Positions 11,128 to 24,790 of a DNA stretch of 64,000 nucleotides are shown one piece after another. The stretch comes from Siphlonurus alternatus (lineage: Eukaryota; Arthropoda; Insecta; Ephemeroptera; Siphlonuridae): assembly GCA_949825025.1 (NCBI GenBank), contig OX463785.1, forward strand, positions 21,267,971 to 21,331,970, given 5' to 3'. Every line of letters starts with the position of its first letter. Positions within the stretch are counted from its first letter, which is position 1. The notes under the pieces are model-generated. The model made no database searches and was not told the DNA's origin. It was given only the letters and a program-made list of their open reading frames with translations. The position numbers and the translations under genes were made by a program.

Positions 11128-11201
<74 letters not shown>
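11128..11201. repeat. (AT)n microsatellite
   Basis: About 37 AT units, directly before the SINE at 11231. Confidence 0.95.
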
Positions 11202-11206
<5 letters not shown>

Positions 11207-11230
11207 ATATAATTAATATATATATATAAT

Positions 11231-11637
11231 GTGAGAGGTGTGGCGCAGTGCGCTTGACCGGGTCTCGTCAGATCGCCGAAGTCAAGCAACGCCGCGCGTG
11301 GTTAGTAGTTGGATGGGTGACCATTTTCAACAAAAACCACGTTTCCCACCCAGGGGTAAAACGTTGCGCTTTTCCACTATGTGGTTCCCCTGGCTTTGGA
11401 CCATTGCACTTCCGGTTCATTGACAAAAGCTGTAGCGTCCATCCTGGCTGAGGTTTCCACGTTTCCCTCAGCCGCAGGCAAATGCCGGGATGGATTTGCA
11501 AGGCCGTGGCCGCCCCCGTTCCAGAAGAGCCCGCGAAACGCTCAAGTTAGGGTTTCGGAAGGTTCGGGGTTTCAAAGTAGTATGTAATTAGTAAATAGAA
11601 GTACCCAATAGGGTTTGATTAAAAATTTAAAAAAAAA
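11231..11637 (+). mobile_element. 5S-rRNA-derived SINE, copy 3 (full length)
   Basis: Starts gtgagaggtgtggcgcagtg, contains the 5S A-, intermediate and C-box region, then the common body, then gggtttgattaaaa and an A-run. It splits the 3' flank that A4 shares with A6 (the block gaaaactgaagt at 11676 matches 18991), so it arrived after that duplication. Confidence 0.9.
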
Positions 11638-12124
11638 TATATTATATTATATGTGGTGTTGAATTCATATTCCAGAAAACTGAAGTAAATACTTTATACT
11701 TTTATCAATGAAATAAATATTTATGAATGTATTGCTTTGCCATTAGTAAATATCTGTATCAAATTTTAATAAATAAAAATTCAAATATATTCTTTGTGTA
11801 TCATTAATACAAAATTAATTTTATACAAGTTGAAATCCTTCTTGAGTTGCTTGATTTTTTTCACAACAATTTATTTATAGTGGGTTAATATACACGGGGA
11901 ATGTTTGCAAAGATTTAAAGTTCGCCGTGGAAAGAATTGAAAATACTTTAAGAAGTACAATTTATAAAAATGTTTATTTTTTAAAAACAAAAAAAGAAAA
12001 TCGTTTTTGCAACCTTTTCCTGCCACGGTCAAAATTACATTATTTTTAATTTCATAACTTATGCACAGAAAAGAAAAAAAAACATTTTTTTAATAAAGTT
12101 TAATATAATGTCCCTCCCGCTCTT

Positions 12125-12413
12125 TAAGGGTAAGGTAACATGGATCAGCTGACCCATGCAATGCTAAAAAAAATCCCACACATGATAATTATGAAAAAAA
12201 TTTAAAATGTTCTCCTCTACATCCCCTATATCAGTAGGTTAAATATCAGGTATGGAAATTCGAGCTAGTTTTTGAGTTATTAATTTGTATACCTGATATT
12301 TTAACCACTGATAGGGGATGTAGAGGAGAACATTTTAATTTTTTTTTTCATAATTTTCATGTATGGGATTTTTTTATCATTGGGTCAGCTGATCTGTGTT
12401 ACCTTACCCTTAA
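12125..12413. mobile_element. Foldback MITE family P6, copy 1
   Basis: Ends agggtaaggtaaca and its complement, with ctgaccca, ttctcctctacatcccctat and tatcagg blocks mirrored around a short centre (aactcaaaaactagctcga type). Other copies: 17549-17906, 25635-25872, 41399-41560. Confidence 0.85.
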
Positions 12414-13018
12414 TTCTGATTTCAACAAATTGTAAAAATATTGCATAAGTTTAAGCGTGTTTTTACGTCAGTTATATCAGATTTATTTACGGGTGAATGG
12501 CTGAATGAACACGTCTTATGTGAATGCTCAGCAATCTTTTTAATTTTCCCTATGTACTAATTCTTTCTTAATTTTTTTTTTTACTTGTATTGTAATATAA
12601 TCATGTACATTATATTTATTTATGTTATACCCGTTATGTATAATATACGGTATATGATGATAAAACAGACTATACTATAAGAGCAATTCAATTATATAAG
12701 ATGGTTTGCAAATGATAAAAAGTGTAATGAAAAGTCTTTCTTTCAATTCCTATATATTTATATAAGTTGTAGTGATTTTTGTACAATATTAGTGTATTTA
12801 ATAAAAAAATTAATTCTAATATAGTTTGTCTGAATTACAAATAATTTGAAAAGGTACAAAAGTACAAGCTTATACGACAGTATTGTTTTATTTATCTTAA
12901 TTAAATTAATGAGTTCTATTCATTCTTACTTTACACTTACAATCAACATCAATTGAATATATATTTTTTTTTTATGATTTCTTGATAATTTAGCAATCTT
13001 TTCCAAGTAATTCTGATT

Positions 13019-13140
13019 CTGCCCTTTGACCTTTTATTTTTTTTAGAGAATATTTTTAGTTTTTTTTTTTTAGTTCATATTCACAAAAGTTGTAACCCAA
13101 TTTCGTATTTAAGGTTCTTTTTCTATCATGCAGAAATACT
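13019..13140 (+). promoter_or_regulatory. Upstream block of A5 with perfect DR1-type site
   Basis: TGCCCTTTGACCT at 13020-13032 reads AGGTCAAAGGGCA on the other strand, a good match to the AGGTCA-n-AGGTCA (DR1) element bound by RXR/HNF4-type receptors. It lies 211-223 bp before the ATG. Binding is inferred. Confidence 0.5.
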
Positions 13141-13242
13141 AAATTAAACTCTATGATCAATAGTGATGAAACTGATTAATGTTATGATGCTTCATACACA
13201 ATGCTCATGTACTTGTGTTTCATTTACTGCAGAGACAGAACG

Positions 13243-15832
13243 ATGTGGCGCCTCCTCGTTGTCCTGGCGCTATGTGGCGTCTCGCTGGTCCAGGGAGAAC
13301 AACAATGGTCATCTTGCAACAATGTCACGACAGTACAAAATGTGTCATTGACTGAGGTAATTATTTGCTTGATTTTTGTATTAGTTTTTAGTCACATAAA
13401 AAGCACATAAAAAAACTAAATATCACGATTTAAGTATGATTTTTATCTTTAGATCATGAAATATAACAATTTATTAGTTTTGCATTTTTTTCTTTTTTCC
13501 AAATGTGGTTGTGTGGGTTTAAAAGCCCGCGTGGATATAGTAACATAATAGATCTGTTCGTAAATACACAATCAGGAAGAATCGATTATTTGTGATGAAC
13601 CTTATGTTTCATGTACAGAAGGTTCATCACAAATAATCGATTCTTTCTGATTGTGTATTTACGAACAGACCTAATATTTTTAGGAAAAACAAAATATTAT
13701 TTTCTTATACCATTTGCGTCGCATATAAATTTTTCCTAAAGTCCTAATTTAGTACAACTTTTTTTGCATAACTTTGCCTATTACACTTGCAATAATGAAT
13801 GTTTCTTAATATTTGTTTTTAATTTTATTTATGAAAAGTTCACAACATATGTGTATATTTCAGTTGCAGGGCACCTGGGTGTCTCGCAAAGTATTTTCAA
13901 GGCTAAAAGATACTGACACTGACATCATTTGTGTGGAAAATGAAATCGTGGTCGGTGCTGACAAGGAGCTGACAATGTTTGTTAAATTTCACGTTACAAC
14001 GGAAAACCAAGACAAGAGGATCCATACAGTGAGAATGGGATATAACGTCTCAGATGACAACATGGGAAGGTGGATATACGAAGAAAGACTGGGTGAGACT
14101 AGCCACTTGAGAGTTAGGCTAGTCGCAGACAGAATCGCATGATTTCGCAGCGTATGGTAGAAAAATTATGAAACTATGCGATCAGGTATGCACGCGCACA
14201 CAGCTTCGCATGGTATCGTATGGTATATAACATCGTAAGTTTCTCATTTAGAACCGGCTCTAAATTTTTATCATACGAAGTCATACGATACCATACCATG
14301 CGATGCGAAGTCTGTCTGCGACTCACCTTAACGTCGATCAGCTTTCTTTTTTAACTCCATTTGAACCTTAGCAAATTCACAAAAATTCTGAAATTTTTTT
14401 GAGAGGCAAATATTATAGTGCCTATATAAAAGCCATAGAAAAAGTTTCAAAACAATTTAACGAACCAATTTTTTTTCATTAAGTTTTTAGTTTGTCTCTT
14501 CATGGGAGAGCACTATGCTGAAAATTAAACACGTTAATTTAAAAAATCACCTCGTTAAATTGTTTTGAAATTTTTCTGTGTCTTTTAGGCCCTAATATCT
14601 GCCTCTTAAAAAAATGTCAGAAATTTTGGGAATTTGCTAAGTTTTACATGTTAATCAAATGAAACTAAAAAAACAGCTGATCGACATTATCTCTACCTTA
14701 AAAAAAAATGCAGAAATACTAAGTTATACCACTCTAATTTTTTTTAGACTTTTTAAAAGGGCCTGAAAGTATTTTGAAAAATTAATTCATAACTATGATT
14801 TTTTCCCTATTTTTATTAAGCTTGATGACTATTTCTCTATACCTCTAAAATTTTAAATTATTTTTTCTCACGTACGTACTTGAAAGCAATTTGAAAATAA
14901 AATCTAATTTGTGAATTACTTTGACACCTCTATATAATTTTGCAGTATTTTTTTTTGTGTTGATACTAGTTAATGTAATCATACTTCAAAATAATGCTTG
15001 ATGTAGGTAGAGAAAAGTGCTTCTTTAGACATTATGAATATGTCCTATCCAAGATTACTGTTCTTGATGGAATGATGGTTGCTGTTTTAATAAAAATAAA
15101 TAATACATAATGGAGTATCGACCTCATTTTTTTATTGCAGAAATAGATAGAGCGTGTAAAGTTATGCTACCCTGATTTTTTTTTTTTTCAATTTTTTTTT
15201 TAGAGCCCGGGAACTATTTTTAAAAACATTTTGAATGTCATTTTTGTGACGTCACGCGGCGGCAAGTCCTATCTTTTTCTTAATTAGCGGCGTCTCGTGA
15301 CGTCACAAAAAGAACTTTCAATAATCTTTTAAAAATAGTTCCCGGGCTCTAATCTGAAAAAGATCAGGATAGCATAACTTTGCACGCTTTATCCATTTCT
15401 GCAATAAAAAAAAATTGAGGTCGATACTCCATTGATAATACATTCAAGGTTTTAAATTTATAATAAAAGCGTTTCATGTCTCGTTCCTAATGCTTGAAGT
15501 GAAGAAAATGCAACAATTCAAGTGTTGTGTTATCGCAGTTTATATTAGAATCATGGTTCTGTTGTTTTTCAGGTCATGATATGTTGGTATTGTCTGCTGA
15601 CCCCACCAACTACCTTGTGTTGGCAATGTGTTATCCACCACGGAGAGGCGAGCAGATCTCAGCAAATATTGGAGAAAATTTCACGTTGCACGAGCTTCTT
15701 GTCTACGCTCGCCGTCAGGGTGGTAGCGGCAATCTCAGCGAGGAGAACCTGGCAAAGATAATCGATGACACCAACAAGACCCTTGGACTGCAAAACTACA
15801 ACCAATTTGAATTTAATTATTCTGAATGTTAA
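13243..15832 (+). CDS. Group A lipocalin A5, secreted, 200 aa
   Basis: Exons 13243-13356, 13864-14092 and 15573-15832. Signal peptide MWRLLVVLALCGVSLVQG; mature start with S-C-N-N-V-T. Exon 2 starts L-Q-G-T-W-V-S-R-K and has C-V-E-N-E-I, V-R-M-G-Y-N-V-S-D-D-N-M-G-R-W. The last exon has L-S-A-D-P-T-N-Y-L-V-L-A-M-C, Y-A-R-R-Q-G-G, N-L-S-E-E-N-L-A-K, L-G-L-Q-N-Y-N-Q and ends S-E-C. It is the close sister of A2. Intron 2 is about 1.5 kb because three different foldback elements lie in it one after another (P9, P7, P1); intron 1 holds a P8 hairpin. An acceptor-like tactgcag precedes the ATG, so a small upstream leader intron is possible. Confidence 0.9.
13549..13675. mobile_element. Foldback element family P8, copy 1
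   Basis: Almost perfect 58-bp inverted repeat: tctgttcgtaaatacacaat ... attgtgtatttacgaacaga, with ttatttgtgatgaacctt mirrored and a very short loop. A second copy with the same design lies at 57622-57748. Confidence 0.85.
14108..14323. mobile_element. Foldback element family P9
   Basis: gtcgcagacagaatcgcatg at the left pairs with catgcgatgcgaagtctgtctgcgac at the right. Inner catggtatcgtatggtat is mirrored as ataccataccatg. A diverged relative is at about 23405-23520. Confidence 0.75.
14324..14701. mobile_element. Foldback MITE family P7, copy in A5 intron 2
   Basis: Ends ccttaacgtcgatcagc and its mirror gctgatcgacattatctctacctta. The subterminal blocks gtaaaccttagcaaattc/ttagcaaattcc and the pair gagaggcaaatatta / taatatctgcctctt are mirrored. 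Confidence 0.8.
15109..15433. mobile_element. Foldback MITE family P1 in intron 2 of A5
   Basis: Full palindrome, ends aatggagtatcgacctca and its complement, with two TGACGTCA cores. It has flanks different from the P1 copy in A2, so the two insertions look independent. Confidence 0.9.
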
Positions 15833-16284
15833 CGTTGTATGTTATACTGTATAAGAAGGGTATTTTATATGTATTTCTCTTTTTTATTTTTTTTCACCCT
15901 GACGTCTTGTAAGGTCTATGAGATATTCCAAATAATAATAAAAAAATTATTTCTTTTACTTTTTTTATCTGTTTTTACAATAACTTAAAATAATTTAAGA
16001 AAAAATTTGCTATGATAATAAACTATATATTATAATTATGAAACATCATACTCTAAAATAATATTATTTTTAAATATATTATAAATTGCTATATTACCAT
16101 ATTAAATGATTACAAAAAAAAAACTCACAAATCGTTATTAAAGTTATACAAACGGCGTTCATAAATTGTTTCATTTTTAATTTTTTATATCAGCATATTT
16201 TAAAAAATAAAATGCATTTTTCATTACATTTTATTAATTTTATATTATAATTTGTATTATAATATAAAATATTTAAATTATTAA

Positions 16285-16436
16285 AATAGACAACCTACAT
16301 TAATTTTGTTTTATTTCAGGGATAAATAGAAGGTGCTAAATTATGCTACTCTCAGATTTTTTTTTTCAGATTTTTTTGAGGTCCAGAACTATTCTTAAAT
16401 AATTATTGAATATACCGGCCACCAGTGTACCAGTCT
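16285..16436. mobile_element. Half of a P2 foldback, cut by a P7 element
   Basis: The left arm of P2 (gacaacctacattaa ... aggtgctaaattatgctact ... attattgaa) stops at about 16436 where a P7 element begins. The right arm is missing. Confidence 0.6.
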
Positions 16437-16747
16437 TAAGGTAGAGATAACGTCAATCAGCTGTTTTTTTAACCTCCATTTGATTAACATGTAAACCTTA
16501 GCAAATTCCCAAAAACTCTGAAATTGTTTTGAGAGGCAGATATTAGTACCTAAAAGCCATAGAAAAAAATTCAAAACAATTTAACGAGTCGATTTTTTTT
16601 TAATTAATTTATTAAATTTTCAGCATAGGGCTTTCCCATGGAGAGACAAACTAAAAACTTTTTAGATTTTTTGTGAATTTGCTAAGGTTTACATGTTAAT
16701 CAAATGGAGCTAAAAAAAAACAGCTGATCAACGTTACCTCTACCTTA
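16436..16747. mobile_element. Foldback MITE family P7, copy 2
   Basis: Ends ttaaggtagagataacgtca and the mirror, with cagctgat next to the ends. Inner blocks as in 14324-14701. Confidence 0.8.
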
Positions 16748-16877
16748 AAGAACGTCATTTTACAATAATAGATTGTAGTTAAAAATTAAAATTATATAAT
16801 TGACCTTTAAATTTATTTTTTTACATTTATGATCAAGATAAAAAAAAAAATCTGTGAACTCAACGGTCATCCCTATA

Positions 16878-17020
16878 GTGACCTTTTCCAAGAAATTGTG
16901 TTACTGCCCTTTGACATAATTTGATAATTATTTAGATAATTATAATACTACAAAAAAATCTTCAAAAATCCCTGAAGTATGTTTTCGTACTACAAATAAT
17001 ATAAATTGAACCTTTTTTAC
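16878..17020 (+). promoter_or_regulatory. Conserved upstream block of A6
   Basis: gtgaccttttccaagaaatt, TGCCCTTTGACAT at 16905-16917, then aatataaattgaacc (TATA-like) near 17000. It matches the A3 block very closely and lies about 204 bp before the ATG. Confidence 0.5.
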
Positions 17021-17114
17021 AATATAACAGTTATTAATGTTATTATAACTACATTGTAGACAGAATATCAAACTGCTCGCATACTTGTGTTTCATTTACT
17101 GCAGAGACAGAACG

Positions 17115-18900
17115 ATGTGGCGCCTCCTCGTTGTCCTGGCGCTATGTGGCGCCTCGCTGGTCCAGGGAGAACAACAATGGTCTTCTTGCAACAATGTCAC
17201 GCCCTTTCAAAATGTGTCATTGACTGAGGTAAATATAATTTTACATTATTATTTGTGTGTCTTTTGATAATTTTAGCATTAATTGATTACTTTAATATTT
17301 AAAAAGTTAGCGTATAATTGTAAAAAACTCTTGACTTTGTATTTTTTTTTGTCGCGAGTGATTTGATAATTTTCATTTTTCTTTTCTCTGCAGTATTTTC
17401 ACGCTTCAAAATCTATCCATCTAGTTGTATTACAAAGCTCAAATATTTATAATAATTGACGTTGATTGCATAATTTATTATATGTCTTCATACATTTTAC
17501 CTTTTGGTGAAGTACTGAAGAGTATAAGAATTTAAGCCGTTTGTCACCTTAAGGTAGAGATAATACGCCTAATGTTAATAAAAATCCCATTCATGAAAAT
17601 TATGAAAAAAATTTAAAATGTTCTCCTTTAAATCCCCTATCAGTAGGTAAAATATCAGGTATACAAAAACGAGCTTGTTTTCGAGTTATTAATTTTTAAA
17701 GTTGACTAATTTAACATCGGCGTTTTATTTCTCCATGTGAAATTAGTGAACTTTAAAAATTAATAACTCGAAAACAAGCTCGTTTTTGTATACCAGCCTG
17801 ATATTTTACCTACTGATTTATACAGGTATGTAATATTCTAAATTTTTTTCATAATTTTCATGAATGGGATTTTTATTAACATTTGGCGTATTATCTTTAC
17901 CTTAAGATAAATGGTACACGAAATTAACAAACATTTTCTGATTCAGTTGCAGGGCACCTGGCTTCTTCGCAAGATGTTCATCAATGGTTTATTTTTTGAT
18001 TACGCCATTTGTATCGTGAATGAGATCTCGAACATCACAGACAGCGGGATGTTGATGATCAGCAAAGAATATCGTTATAAGGAAGAGGGTGTTAAAGAGT
18101 TGACTAATACGGAGAACGTACAACTCAAGGTCATTGGAGAACAAAAGGGAAGATGGAGTGTAAATTTTGGAGAAGGTAAAATGAGTTAGGAAAATAATGT
18201 ATGTCATGTGTTCTCACTTAATTATGACTCATTCTTAAAAACCATGGACCATAAACTATGTTTCATATAGAGGGGATTGCGCTGATCATCTGATGTCATG
18301 CGAGGAGGGCCAGAATGCACATAAACAAAGTGTACAATAATTGTTTACTTAACTTAATAAAATAAATCAAGTTTATAAATACTTTAATAATACTTTAACA
18401 GTACACGATAAAACTCATAAAAAATATCTTACTGCAGCCAAAAGACTGTTAAAAGTATTTTTTATATTTTTTTTTCGTCATTATGCATATGCTCACTGTA
18501 TAATCTAACCCCCCCAAAACTTTCTCTTTTCCCTCCCTCCTGCGCCTCCTTCGTAATGTGCAGGTATAGGGAAACCCCTCTCCCGCCTCACGTAAACATA
18601 ACAGAAATCAGCTCTATATCCATTTTTTTTTTTTTTTTTTCAGACCATGAAATGCTGCTAATATCTACTGTTCCTTCAAGCTACTTTGTGATGACAATAT
18701 GTGCCCCTGCATCAAAAGAAACGATTTCAAACAGAAATGAACGTATCGTGACAAGTGTTTTCATTTTCGCTCGCCGTCCGGGAAGTGTTGAAAGCGACAA
18801 TCTCAGCGATGAGGACCTGGCAAAGATAACCGATTATACCATCCATAATCTTGGACTGCAAAACTACGGGGCAAAGGAACATATCCGCACTGATTGTTAA
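17115..18900 (+). CDS. Group A lipocalin A6, secreted, 199 aa
   Basis: Exons 17115-17228, 17947-18175 and 18644-18900. Exon 1 is nearly identical in DNA to A5 but has V-T-P-F-Q in place of V-T-T-V-Q. Exon 2 begins L-Q-G-T-W-L-L-R-K and has N-E-I-S-N-I-T-D-S-G-M-L-M and V-I-G-E-Q-K-G-R-W-S-V. The last exon has D-H-E-M-L-L-I-S-T-V-P-S-S-Y-F-V-M-T-I-C, F-A-R-R-P-G, N-L-S-D-E-D-L-A-K and a final T-D-C. Sister of A4 by motifs and 3' flank. Intron 1 contains a full P6 foldback ending about 40 bp before the acceptor. Polyadenylation signal aataaa near 19022. Confidence 0.88.
17549..17906. mobile_element. Foldback MITE family P6 in intron 1 of A6
   Basis: Palindrome of about 358 bp ending ttaaggtagagataatacgcc and its mirror. 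The central part aacgagcttgttttcgagtt is mirrored around ttaacatcggcg...ccatgtgaaatta. Confidence 0.85.
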
Positions 18901-19345
18901 GTTGATCTGATATGTGTTTATGTTTTCTTTTATGTCTTAACAACAATTAAATACATTAAAATATAAATCTGTTATGTTGAGTTCATATTCAAGAAAACTG
19001 AAGTTAATATATACTTTTATCAATAAAATAAATATTTATGAATGAATTCTTTTGCCGAAGAAGTAAAATTAAAAAAAAAATGTTATATTTTTTAAAAAAT
19101 AATACAACAAGCTTTGTTACAATTATTTCAATCTTTTCGAGCCATGTTAAAAATTACATTTACTATGCCTGTTCAATAAAGAAATATAAAAAAAAAGTTA
19201 CATTTTCATTCAAATAATACCACAACACCAATATAATTTTTTGTTCATTTTAATTGTTATTGATTCTAATTATTTAATGATCTCTACATATTTATCGCTC
19301 AAAGTGATTTATAATAGTTCACATTATTATATGTAATTATATTAA

Positions 19346-19450
19346 TTTTTTTTACAAGAATACACCCCTATGAGCTTGAAGCACGAGGTGGGGTAAGGGG
19401 ACTACATATATCATACGGAAGGGAAAGGATGGTGCCAGGTCTGTTCAATA
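19346..19450 (-). mobile_element. 5S-derived SINE, subfamily 2, tail fragment
   Basis: tttttttacaagaatacacccct ... gagcttgaagcacgaggtggggtaagg matches the tail of the subfamily 2 SINE at 45152-45535 (tttacaaggatacacccct ... gagcttacagctcgcggcgg). The 5S head is missing. Confidence 0.6.
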
Positions 19451-19554
19451 TTTGGTTATGTAAATATATTATACGTTTTTTGGAGACGTCATTTTAGAAT
19501 AATGTAATTAAAATTATAAATGACCATTAAATAATATTTTTTATACGATGAAAA

Positions 19555-19745
19555 TAAAAGGAAACATTTCTGTGAACTTAACGGTCGTCTGTATAATGAC
19601 CTCTTCCAAAAAAATTTGTAATTGCCCTTTGACATAATTTGATAATTATTTAGATAATTTAAATACTATGAACAAATCTTGTACTCGTATATAGCTTATT
19701 TTCGTTCTAAAAATTAATAGCTTATGCTTTCTGTTAACCTTGGTT
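19555..19745 (+). promoter_or_regulatory. Orphan group A promoter-like block without a gene
   Basis: ataatgacctcttcc, then TTGCCCTTTGACAT at 19622-19635, then taatttgataattatttagat, as upstream of A3 and A6. No signal-peptide exon follows; the next genes are on the other strand. Probably the remnant of a lost or rearranged lipocalin gene at the point where the cluster changes strand. Confidence 0.45.
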
Positions 19746-20248
19746 AATTTAATTGCCTTCAGCGGGCGTAAACCATGATTAGTGCGAGCAAACAGGTTAT
19801 CTTCGCTCGCAATTCATATATCCTAATGACTACAAATAAATTCAAAATTTACCCTTATAGAGGCCTAGAAAGTATATTGGGAATTCTTAATCAAAAATTC
19901 ATTTTTATGTTGTATAATATTAATTAATTTATTATTTTTATTAAAGATTCAAACCTTAATATCACAAGTGAAATTCTTTAAGAAATTATTAAATAGGAGA
20001 TCGAAGTATTTAGAATTTTTAAATTAACGTAACAGACTTGATTGTTATTAAAAAAGACCATGTAACATGTTATGCTATATATTATTATTTTTTTTTTATT
20101 TTTTTTTTTTTTAAGTAGTATTTTCCCATAATTAAGGCAGTCATGTTATTTCACATTACGCCTTCATCGGAGAGTAGAGGTCTTATTTATTTTAGGTTTT
20201 CTGGACTATAAATTCATCATAAGAGTCGTACATCTTTATATGTCTGAC

Positions 20249-20518
20249 AATGGAGTACCGAACTCAAACTATAATATTTTATTGCAGTATTTTAAAAAAA
20301 AAAAAGAAAGTCTTTTTATGACGTCACGAGGCGCCTCTCCTTAAGAAAAGGATAGGACTGCATTAACGCCCGTGACGTCATAAAACGGAATTTCTATAAT
20401 TTTTTAAAAATAGTTCCTGGTCTAAAAAAAATCTGATAAAAATTCAGAGTATCATATTTTTGCACCCTCGACTATCCACATTTCTGCAATATGAAAATTT
20501 TGAGTTCGGTACTCCATT
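20249..20518. mobile_element. P1 foldback just downstream of A7
   Basis: Ends aatggagtaccgaactcaaa and mirror. The left arm has an internal deletion, and both TGACGTCA sites remain. It ends 20 bp from the stop codon of A7, so it probably lies in the transcript or at its 3' end. Confidence 0.8.
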
Positions 20519-20537
20519 TACAAACGTTTCAAACATA

Positions 20538-23030
<2,493 letters not shown>

Positions 23031-23214
23031 CGTTCTGTCTCTGCAGTAAATGAAACACAAGTACAGTACGTGCGAGCAGTGATAAATATTCTCCCTCCAC
23101 ATTTTTCTTTTCATGTAATAATCATAAGTAAAAATATTAAACAAAAAAACATGCATTTAAATTTAAGGTTTAATATTTTATACAATATAAACATGTAATA
23201 AACTTTAGAGGTAT

Positions 23215-23290
23215 TGGAATAATACACACACTTTGGGTATATATATTATGTCAAAGGTCATAGCAGGTCATGTGATAAGAAATCGAGGTT
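23215..23290 (-). promoter_or_regulatory. Upstream DR1-like site of A7
   Basis: ATGTCAAAGGTCA at 23248-23260 and a further AGGTCA at 23265-23270, about 220 bp before the A7 ATG (minus strand). Same distance and orientation as TGCCCTTTGAC in the plus-strand genes. Confidence 0.45.
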
Positions 23291-23724
23291 ATGTCCAATT
23301 TTTAATTTAAAAAAAAAAAAGTATAATTAACCCTCACTACTTATTTTTCTTTAAAATATGGGTTTGAACATTCAATCATATTTACAATGTTATGATGCTT
23401 ATATCGTATACTAGCGAGAGTTTAATGCGAAGCTGTGTGCGCGCGTACACCTGATCGCATTTCTTACTTTTTTTTATCACACCCAGCGAAATCATGCGAT
23501 TCTGTATAAGACAGACCTTATGATCTGTTTTTAATGCATATTATATTATGAACTTTTTAAAATAAACTCAGTTTCATCATATTTACTATATAGTGTATAA
23601 CAAGGTAGAAAATAGCGTCGAATAATATTGAATAATAATATTATTATAATTGACGCAGTGTTAACAAAAAGATTTATTCAGAAAGATAACCAGGGTTTCT
23701 GTTAACTACGGTTAATGTAAATAA

Positions 23725-23865
23725 TGGGCCGCGATTCACGAAGCAGTTATCTAGGTTCCTAACCACGTTTAGCTTAACCACGTTTAACTAAATGGTTTAA
23801 CACGTAAAACAGGTATAGTTAAACGTGGTTAGAAACCTGGCTAACTTCTTCGTGAATCGCACCCA
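23725..23865. mobile_element. Foldback MITE family P3, copy 2
   Basis: gcgattcacgaagcagttat ... cttcgtgaatcgcaccc, with arms of aaccacgttta. Lies upstream of A7. Confidence 0.82.
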
Positions 23866-24225
23866 ATGTAGTTGTCCTCAGTTTGAATGAACCATGGTTA
23901 TAGTGAGAAAACCGATTTTCTTCGTGGGTAAATCGTGCTGACTTAAAAGTAAATAAATAAATTGATCCTGTATATTGGAAGCTCTTTATTAAAATACATT
24001 AATTCACATTTTTTTATATAAAGATGTATAGTTATAAATTGCATGCCAAGCTTTTTTTTATCAAATGAATTTCCAATGGTATATATAAAATTTAAATTAT
24101 GAAATTAATGTTACATATTTTAATGTCATCTCAAAGAACGTGAAATATGTTTTGCTTATAAAAGCTATATAGCTAGTAAGTTTTTAGTTAAAAAAAAAAA
24201 GTATATTTAATTTTTCTAGACTAAA

Positions 24226-24375
24226 GGGTGCGATTTACGAAGCAGTTAGCGAAGTTTCTAACCACGTTTAGCTTAACCACGTTTAACTGTACCTGTTTCA
24301 CGTACGTGTTATAGTTAAACGTGGTTAAGCTAAACGTGGTTAGAAACTTGGCTAACTGCTTCGTGAATCGCACCC
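24226..24375. mobile_element. Foldback MITE family P3, copy 3
   Basis: gggtgcgatttacgaagcag to its mirror. It lies just downstream of the lone lipocalin exon at 24422. Confidence 0.82.
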
Positions 24376-24421
24376 ACATCTTATTTAGTCTTTGAGACTA
24401 CAAACATTTCAATAAAAAACA

Positions 24422-24681
24422 TTATAAACAATTAGAGTTGTAAGTTTTCTTATGATAGCTTTGCAGTCCAAGATTTTCCATCGTTTGATCGATCATCTTC
24501 GCCAGGTTCTCCTCGTTGACATTGCCGCTCTCACCTCGCTCCTGGATGCGAGCCATGAAAAAGACGGTTGACACAAAGCTCTCTTTGGTAGTGTTGGGTC
24601 CTTTTCTATCCACATCATTTTGACACAGTGACATCATGAGGTAGCTGGAAGAGTCTGTAGATAGTAGCAGGATTTCAGTAA
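24422..24681 (-). CDS. Lone group A lipocalin last exon
   Basis: A complete, open last exon: acceptor ttttttcag, two bases of a split codon (phase 1 as in the family), T-E-I-L-L-L-S-T-D-S-S-S-Y-L-M-M-S-L-C, M-A-R-I-Q-E-R-G, N-V-N-E-E-N-L-A-K, and Y-N-S-N-C plus one extra Leu before the stop. No signal-peptide exon or G-x-W exon lies between it and the next last exon (26196-26464), so it has no head of its own. It could be an alternative last exon for the gene whose head is at 27.5-28.5 kb, or a relic of a gene that lost its front half. A P1 foldback lies just upstream. Confidence 0.7.
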
Positions 24682-24790
24682 CTGAAAAAAATCTGGAAAT
24701 TAGTTTTGTAAACAAGACAGTGAAGAGATAACTCTCAGTAAATGATGACTTATTAGAAAAGAAGGAAAGAAATTTACAATAAATTAGTGA

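Noticed and set aside
11231..11330. Functional 5S rRNA gene
   Set aside because: Only the middle of 5S rRNA is conserved; the 5' part differs (ggcgcagtgcgcttgac), the 3' part is missing and unrelated sequence with an A-tail follows. It is a SINE head.
11238..11587. Overlapping 60-77 codon frames repeated at 4783-5213 and 62265-62604
   Set aside because: They lie inside the 5S-derived SINE; the same frames recur because the SINE recurs. No protein family recognised.
18258..18640. Foldback-like G/C-rich pieces in A6 intron 2
   Set aside because: gaggggattgcgc and gggaaacccctctcc pair only poorly; I could not define ends or find another copy.
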